64,000 nt of DNA from Arthrobacter sp. ov407 (GTDB lineage: Bacteria > Actinomycetota > Actinomycetes > Actinomycetales > Micrococcaceae): positions 1 to 64,000 of the forward strand of contig NZ_FNGD01000018.1 in assembly GCF_900102895.1 (NCBI RefSeq). The letters are read 5' to 3'. A program made the position numbers and the translations under genes. This document shows, piece after piece, positions 58,973 to 64,000 of the stretch. A model generated the notes under the pieces. It was not told the origin of the DNA. It was given only the letters and a program-made list of their open reading frames with translations, and ran no database searches. Each line of letters starts with the position of its first letter. Positions within the stretch are counted from its first letter, which is position 1.

Positions 58973-60445
58973 GTGTCCCGCTCCGCCGTGTCATCAGCCG
59001 ACGCCATAAGCGCCCGGCTCCGGGACCTCGAGCTCCTCACCAAAGGACCTGCCTGGGCCCTGACGCGCTCGGCGCCGTGGGTGATCGCCGTGCTCCAGGC
59101 CTCCTTCACCCGCACCCGCGCCCAGCTGCCGCTGGAACAGTTCCACGCCGACGTCGACGCCTTCCTCGAGCAGCTCCGCCGGCAGGCCCCGGGCACGGGA
59201 GAGCAGCACAGCGGCTCGGCCAACGGCGCACTTTCCGGAAAGAAATATGCGGACGAATGGACCCGCAAAAACTTCCTGACCCGCCGGAACCAGTCGGGCC
59301 AGATCGTCTACGAAGTCACCGAGCCTGCTGCCCGCGTCCTGGCTTTCCTGGACAGCCTGTCGAGCGAGCGGTCCACGCTGAATGGCTCCCGGCTCGGCAC
59401 ACTGCTCGGCGATGTGGAGAAGCTCGCCAACGAGACCAACCCGGACCAGAGCGCACGAATTGAATCCCTCGAAGAGGAGATCGACGAGCGCCGTCAGCTG
59501 ATGGAGGACATCAGCTCCGGGGACTTCGACGGACTGCTCGACGACGACGAGGCCGTGGAGGCCGCCGGCAACATCCTCGATCTCGCCGCGAGCCTGCCCG
59601 CGGACTACAAGAAGATGCGTGACCGGATCGAAGAGCTCGTGGGGGAGCTGCGCAACCAGATCATCGAGGAATCCCTCAGCAAGGGCGCCACCATGGCCCA
59701 AGTGCTCGAGGCCGACAAGCGGCTGCGGCAGAGCCCCGAAGGCCGGACGTTCCGCTCCTTCACCGCGTTCCTGGAGGACCCGCAACAGCAGCTGAGGTTC
59801 CGGTCGGCGATTGGCGAAGTGCTGAGCCGGCAGTTCGCGGACGAGCTCAGCCACGACGAACGCGAGACCCTCAAAAATCTCGTGGCCGAACTCCGCACCC
59901 AGCACAGCCAGATCCAGAGGATCTACGGCAAGCTCAGCGAGAGCCTCAACACGTACGTCCAAAGTGACGACTTCCGGCAGTCGGTCCGGCTCCGCAAGGT
60001 CCTGCGGGAGGCAGAGCAGGCCATCCGCTCCCTGCCGTACGAGCGCGAACGGCCCGGCCTGGTCCGCGGTCCGGTGTTGTTCAGTGCCGGCTTCGAGTCC
60101 CTGGCCATGGTCAAGCTCTTCGACCCGGACGAATTCGCGGCTCCGCCCAGGCTGGCGGACCCGATCGCGTTCTCCGACTCGGACCGTGCGCGCTCGCCCC
60201 GGACCGCCAAGGCCAAGCCGGAAGCCATCCGCGCCGCGCTCGCGGGGGCCTCGACCCTTACCGAGGCATGGGCGCAGCTGCCGGCCGGGGAACGCCACAT
60301 CAACTCCATCCGGGCCCTGCTTTCGCAGACCCTCCACGAGGGCGCCGGCTTCGACCGCGGGGCCTGGGGGCCCATCGAATTCGAACAAATCGACGGCACC
60401 ACCCGCACCGCCTACCTGCCTGTCGTCACGCTCGCGAAGGATTGA
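58973..60445 (+). CDS. jetA: Wadjet type I protein JetA (DUF3375)
   Basis: 490 residues, DUF3375, the kleisin-like subunit of type I Wadjet, a SMC-type complex that recognises and cleaves small circular DNA such as plasmids. The family start (VSSADAISARLRDLELLTKG, then TRSAPWVIAVLQASFTR) is clear, the middle is helical (IESLEEEIDERRQLMEDISSGDFDG), and the C-terminal end has INSIRALLSQTLHEGAG. GTG start at 58973 with AAGGAGAG at 58962-58969. It is the first gene of the operon, with jetB starting 2 bp after the stop. Confidence 0.93.
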   Translation: MSRSAVSSADAISARLRDLELLTKGPAWALTRSAPWVIAVLQASFTRTRAQLPLEQFHADVDAFLEQLRRQAPGTGEQHSGSANGALSGKKYADEWTRKNFLTRRNQSGQIVYEVTEPAARVLAFLDSLSSERSTLNGSRLGTLLGDVEKLANETNPDQSARIESLEEEIDERRQLMEDISSGDFDGLLDDDEAVEAAGNILDLAASLPADYKKMRDRIEELVGELRNQIIEESLSKGATMAQVLEADKRLRQSPEGRTFRSFTAFLEDPQQQLRFRSAIGEVLSRQFADELSHDERETLKNLVAELRTQHSQIQRIYGKLSESLNTYVQSDDFRQSVRLRKVLREAEQAIRSLPYERERPGLVRGPVLFSAGFESLAMVKLFDPDEFAAPPRLADPIAFSDSDRARSPRTAKAKPEAIRAALAGASTLTEAWAQLPAGERHINSIRALLSQTLHEGAGFDRGAWGPIEFEQIDGTTRTAYLPVVTLAKD

Positions 60446-60447
60446 CC

Positions 60448-61557
60448 ATGACTGAAGAGATTGCGACTGAGACCGCGACAGAGACCGCGACAGAGACCGC
60501 GACTGAGACGGCGACAGCGGACCTGCAGTCCGCGCCCGCGCCTGCGGACAACGACGGCGCCCACGTCCGCAGCGACCCCTTCACCGTCACGCCCCGGGAC
60601 ACGTTCGTCGACGGCGCCGCCCTCTTCCCGGGCGACACCGGCGTGCTCCCGATGAAAGTCCGGCAGGCGCTCGTGAAGCTGCTCAAGGGCCCGTACATCG
60701 ACGGCGGGCGCGATGAAAAACTCTGGACCACGCTCCTGGACAACCAGCTGATCCTGCGCAGCCGACTCTCCGAGCTCTTCCTCACGCTGCAACTGGACCA
60801 CGAGCGCAAGGTCGCCGTCCTGCGCCCCGTGGACCCCGAGGCGATCGGCGGCAGCACCCGTTCGAGCATCCTGCGGCAGCAGCGCGCGCTGAGCCGGGTC
60901 GAAACGATCGTCCTGCTGCGCCTGCGCCTGCTCCTGGACCGCCACGTCACCGCCCAGACAGACCCCACAATCACGCGCGAGGAAATTGCCGAACTCGTCG
61001 CCCACTACCAGCCCACCGGCCAGCAGGACGCCCTGCGCGATGCCGACGTCGTCAATCGCGCCATCACCAAGCTCCTGGCCCGCCAACTCCTCCTCACCAC
61101 GGGCCTGGACGAGGTCTACACCATCTCCAACGCCCTCCCCCTGGCCCTCCCGTTCGAAAACATCGGCGACATCCCGGCCCAAATCGAAGCCCTGGTAGCG
61201 GCCAGCACCGACCAGTCAGGAACTGAGCCACTCCTAGAGCTCGATGACACTCCTTTGGCTGGCTCTGCCGCCGAGGATGAGGGAGACGAAACAGACGACG
61301 ACGCCGAGGCCGCCCCCGAAGGTGACACGGCCAGCGACGACGACGGCGATGCCGCCGCCGGTGACGATGACGACGGCGCAGCAGCCGATGCCGCCCAGGA
61401 AGTGGCATCGGGCCTGTCGGAGCCGCGCGGTGAGCTGATCGAAGATCAGCGGCGCGGCGAAGGGGCGGGGGCGGCATCGGCTGCGGAGTCAAAGGCAACC
61501 ACGACTGACCTCACCACCGGAGACGCAACCACTGACACGAACGGAGAAGCCAAGTGA
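60448..61557 (+). CDS. jetB: Wadjet type I protein JetB (DUF4194) with acidic tail
   Basis: 369 residues. The DUF4194 core (about 50-250) has ALFPGDTGVLPMKVRQALVK, WTTLLDNQLILRSRLSELFL and VETIVLLRLRLLLDRHV; it is the MukE-like winged-helix subunit of the complex. The head is a low-complexity TETATETATE repeat from five 12-bp DNA units (60457-60516), and the tail (about 260-369) is extremely acidic (DEGDETDDDAEAAPEGDTAS), making the protein roughly 120-150 residues longer than typical JetB. It overlaps jetC by GTGA. Confidence 0.9.
   Translation: MTEEIATETATETATETATETATADLQSAPAPADNDGAHVRSDPFTVTPRDTFVDGAALFPGDTGVLPMKVRQALVKLLKGPYIDGGRDEKLWTTLLDNQLILRSRLSELFLTLQLDHERKVAVLRPVDPEAIGGSTRSSILRQQRALSRVETIVLLRLRLLLDRHVTAQTDPTITREEIAELVAHYQPTGQQDALRDADVVNRAITKLLARQLLLTTGLDEVYTISNALPLALPFENIGDIPAQIEALVAASTDQSGTEPLLELDDTPLAGSAAEDEGDETDDDAEAAPEGDTASDDDGDAAAGDDDDGAAADAAQEVASGLSEPRGELIEDQRRGEGAGAASAAESKATTTDLTTGDATTDTNGEAK
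60457..60516 (+). repeat. 12-bp tandem repeat at the start of jetB
   Basis: Five units of the GAGACCGCGACA type, the first diverged, encode the TETA repeats. In-frame slippage here would change head length without breaking the gene. Confidence 0.85.
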
Positions 61558-64000
61558 GCATCGCAACCATGCTGCCGATGGGCGAGCTCACCAACCCCGG
61601 CCAGATGCGCCTGGCCCTCGTCCAGGTGGTCAACTGGGGCACCTTCCACGGCGCCCACACGATGCACGTGGACCGCAACGGCACACTGCTGACCGGAAAT
61701 TCGGGCGTCGGCAAGTCCACGCTGTTCGATGCCATGCTTAGGGTTTTCGACGCCCGCCCGCGCTCCAACGAAGCTGCGGCGCAGCGGGCCGGAGGCGCTG
61801 TCGAGGACAAGCGCACCACGTTCACGTACATGCGCGGCAAGGTGGGCGACAAGGCGGTGGGCGAAGGCTCGGCGAGTGCGTTCCAGCGCCCCGGCGCCAC
61901 GTGGTCCGCCGTCGCGCTCACGTTCGACAACGCAGCCGGCACCCGGGTGACGGTATCGGCGCTGTTCGACCTGCCCAAGAACGGCACGGAGTCCAGCGTC
62001 GGCCGGTATTACGTGATCGACAACAAGCCGCTGGACCTCGCGGCGATCGAGGGCATCGCGGAGAAGCGGTTCACCAAGTCCGCGCTCGACGCGATCTTCC
62101 CGGACGCCCAGATCTTCGACGTCCACAAGGCCTTCGCCGAACGCTTCCGCCGCCTCCTCGGCATCAACTCGGATCAAGCCCTCCCGCTGCTGCGCGTCAT
62201 CCAGGCAGGCAAGGGACTCGGTGGCAGCGTCAACACCTTCTTCCGCGACCAGGTCCTCGATGCCCCCGCCACACTGGCCGCCGCGGACGACGTCGTCGAA
62301 GAATTTAGCAACCTCATGTCCATCCGGCAGCGCCTCGAGGACGTCCGGCAACAGCGCGACCAGCTGGCTCCCGTCCCCGGGCTGAACAAGGAATACGCGC
62401 AGGCGCTGCTGGACGCGAACCGGCTCCGGGACCTTTCCGGCGAGGAATTCGTGGCCTACAAGCAGCAGCTCGCTGTCACGGTCCATGAGAAGACCCTGGC
62501 CCGGTTGAAGGGACTCGCCCAGGCGAAGGCCAGTGACCTTGCCGCCGAACGCGCTGTCCGCGACGGCTTCGCCAAGGAACTGAGGCAGTTGGAGGGGGAG
62601 TACAACAACCAGGGCGGCAACGCGATTTCCGCGATCGAGCAGTCCCTGGAGAACGCCCGGGTGGGGCTCAAGCTCCGGCAGGAAGTGGAGGAATCGACCC
62701 GTAAGGCGCTGTCCGACGCCGGGCTGGAACTCCAGTGGTCGGCCGCCGGATGGGAACAGGCCCACGAGCACGCCGCGGCACGCTCGGCCGAGCTCCAGAA
62801 CGATTCCGAAGCGCTCAAGGAACTGCGCTTCGAGGCCTTTGACGGCCACGCCACCAGGAAGCGCGAACTCGCCGCGGCCCAGCAGGAGCTCGTCTCGCTG
62901 AAGACGCGCAAGTCGCTGCTGCCGCCGTCGAGCATTGAAAACCGCAGCGCCATAGCGGCCGCCACGGGCGTGCCCGAGGAGCAGATGCCCTTCGGCGGCG
63001 AGCTGGTCGACCTCGCCGAGGGCCAGGAACAGTGGCGCCCGGCCGCCGAGCGCGCGCTGCGGAGCCTGGCCACCACGCTGCTAGTCCCGGGGGAGCACTT
63101 CGCGGCCGTCACCCGGTACCTCAACGACCATTCCGTGCGCGGAGCGCTGCGCGCCGTGGACGTCTCCCGGCCCCTGGCCGGCGGCGCGCTGGCCGTTGAG
63201 GACGTGGCCGATGGCGATCTGCTGACTAAGCTCAGTTTCCTCACCGACGCCGGCCCCCACTCGGAGGCGCTTGCCCAGGCCAGCGCCTGGCTCCGCGAAC
63301 GGATTGCCCTCGACTTCGCCTACCCGTGCGTGGAAGACCCGGACGAGCTCGCCGGCCTGGACAAGGGCCTGAGCCTGGGCGGCGTGGTCAAGCGAAACCG
63401 CCACACGGTGGAAAAAGATGACCGCTTCACGTCCCGCCAGGACTACGTCCTCGGGTTCGACAACGCCGTCAAGCTTGAACTTGTGGCGGCCCAGGTTGAG
63501 GACCTGCAGCAGGAGCTGGCCAAGGCGGCCGAACTGGCGCAAACCCGGGAAGAGTCTCACCAAGGCATGACCCGGCAGCTCGATGCCCTGCGCCGTGTGG
63601 CAGACGACCACCGGCCCTGGGAGCAGGTCTCGGCCACAGTGGCCGCGGAGGAGCTGGCCCGGATCGAGCAGCGCCTCAAGGACGCCCTCGCCGCGCAGGC
63701 GGACCTCGAACCGCTGCGCGCCAGCATCGAAGCCACGCGGCACAAGCACCAGTCCAGCACCGAGGCCGCGGCCGTTCTGCAGAGCGAGTACAAGGCCCTC
63801 GATGCGCGCATGACCGCCGCTGATTCCCTGCTCGACGCGGCACGGAACCGGCTGGCGCAGGCGCCGCCGTCGGACGCCGGCATCGCCGCACTGGAACCGT
63901 ATTTCACCGGCTTCGGCGACGTCCTGGAGATGCACGAGCTCGACAACCTCGCCAACCATGTCCGCACCCGACTCCTTGCAGAACTGCATGGGGCCGAGTC
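61554..64000 (+). CDS. jetC: Wadjet type I ATPase JetC, 5' part
   Basis: The first ~815 residues of a MukB/SbcC-like SMC ATPase; the gene runs past the window. Start GTG 61554 overlaps jetB (GTGA). The Walker A loop is TGNSGVGKST (47-56) after NWGTFHGAHTMHVDRNG. Long coiled-coil segments follow, for example ALLDANRLRDLSGEEFVAY and EELARIEQRLKDALAAQAD. The hinge region and the Walker B/signature part are downstream of 64000. With JetA and JetB it would form the loop-extruding plasmid-cleaving complex; the expected nuclease jetD lies beyond the window. Confidence 0.93.
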   Translation, partial: MSIATMLPMGELTNPGQMRLALVQVVNWGTFHGAHTMHVDRNGTLLTGNSGVGKSTLFDAMLRVFDARPRSNEAAAQRAGGAVEDKRTTFTYMRGKVGDKAVGEGSASAFQRPGATWSAVALTFDNAAGTRVTVSALFDLPKNGTESSVGRYYVIDNKPLDLAAIEGIAEKRFTKSALDAIFPDAQIFDVHKAFAERFRRLLGINSDQALPLLRVIQAGKGLGGSVNTFFRDQVLDAPATLAAADDVVEEFSNLMSIRQRLEDVRQQRDQLAPVPGLNKEYAQALLDANRLRDLSGEEFVAYKQQLAVTVHEKTLARLKGLAQAKASDLAAERAVRDGFAKELRQLEGEYNNQGGNAISAIEQSLENARVGLKLRQEVEESTRKALSDAGLELQWSAAGWEQAHEHAAARSAELQNDSEALKELRFEAFDGHATRKRELAAAQQELVSLKTRKSLLPPSSIENRSAIAAATGVPEEQMPFGGELVDLAEGQEQWRPAAERALRSLATTLLVPGEHFAAVTRYLNDHSVRGALRAVDVSRPLAGGALAVEDVADGDLLTKLSFLTDAGPHSEALAQASAWLRERIALDFAYPCVEDPDELAGLDKGLSLGGVVKRNRHTVEKDDRFTSRQDYVLGFDNAVKLELVAAQVEDLQQELAKAAELAQTREESHQGMTRQLDALRRVADDHRPWEQVSATVAAEELARIEQRLKDALAAQADLEPLRASIEATRHKHQSSTEAAAVLQSEYKALDARMTAADSLLDAARNRLAQAPPSDAGIAALEPYFTGFGDVLEMHELDNLANHVRTRLLAELHGAE

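Noticed and set aside
58994..60388. 464-codon minus-strand frame
   Set aside because: Antisense to jetA (DUF3375), which has a good Shine-Dalgarno and operon context.
61446..62849. 467-codon open frame on the minus strand
   Set aside because: It lies opposite jetC, whose frame has a Walker A motif and coiled coil; the minus frame has no recognisable domain.

Overview
The window is high-GC, densely packed actinobacterial chromosome. GTG starts are common, several start codons look leaderless, and GC-rich hairpins without U-tracts serve as terminators. The gene set (Rhizobium-type asparaginase operon, YcnI, DUF222 HNH nuclease, EspR-like XRE regulator, DUF4389 protein, YchJ-like protein) points to Micrococcaceae, most likely Arthrobacter or Pseudarthrobacter; this is an inference from gene content, not a database result. 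I saw no rRNA, tRNA or CRISPR array.

Layout. 1-302: 3' end of an IS30-type transposase. 415-9695: transport region with a MarR gene and its MFS pump, a sugar porter, a DHA2 drug pump, an RraA-like protein, a secreted SNase-like lipoprotein, a further MFS carrier and a TetR regulator. 9983-19988: housekeeping and mixed genes: malic enzyme, DUF456, a TPR-like protein, LysE plus two Lrp regulators, GluQ, an HD hydrolase with the alarmone-hydrolase signature, a quinone oxidoreductase, a membrane protein resembling Pyr4/PaxB terpene cyclases, and a GNAT-AAA+ fusion. 20119-24913: an asparagine/aspartate operon (permease, aspartase, asparaginase, GntR). 25048-26522: YcnI copper-type protein and a Met/His-rich membrane partner. 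26844-28393: a HipBA toxin-antitoxin pair with two operators.

28443-41074 is accessory: a UDG-like protein, a hairpin-rich spacer with a gene remnant, a DUF222 HNH nuclease, a Tat lipoprotein of the beta-lactamase fold, a GIY-YIG-like protein, an amidohydrolase, a STAS/alcohol dehydrogenase operon behind a DosR-like box, a DUF4389 protein, and a three-gene EspR-like/ImmA/membrane-protein module with paired operators.

41287-50254 is a sugar catabolic locus. A split transketolase, an MHS-family transporter, a TIM-barrel isomerase, two SDRs, a DhaK-DhaL kinase and an RpiB-like isomerase are arranged around a GntR regulator. The same CAACTGT/ACAGTTG-type operators occur in front of the regulator and in the divergent promoter region, so the set probably forms one regulon for a tetrose, tetritol or branched pentose.

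50262-58809 is ordinary metabolism: sulfite-oxidase-like enzyme, NmrA-type reductase, aldo/keto reductase, YchJ, acyl-CoA dehydrogenase and small membrane proteins. The window ends in a type I Wadjet anti-plasmid operon (jetA, jetB, and jetC running off the edge). Its JetB carries an unusual low-complexity head and a long acidic tail.
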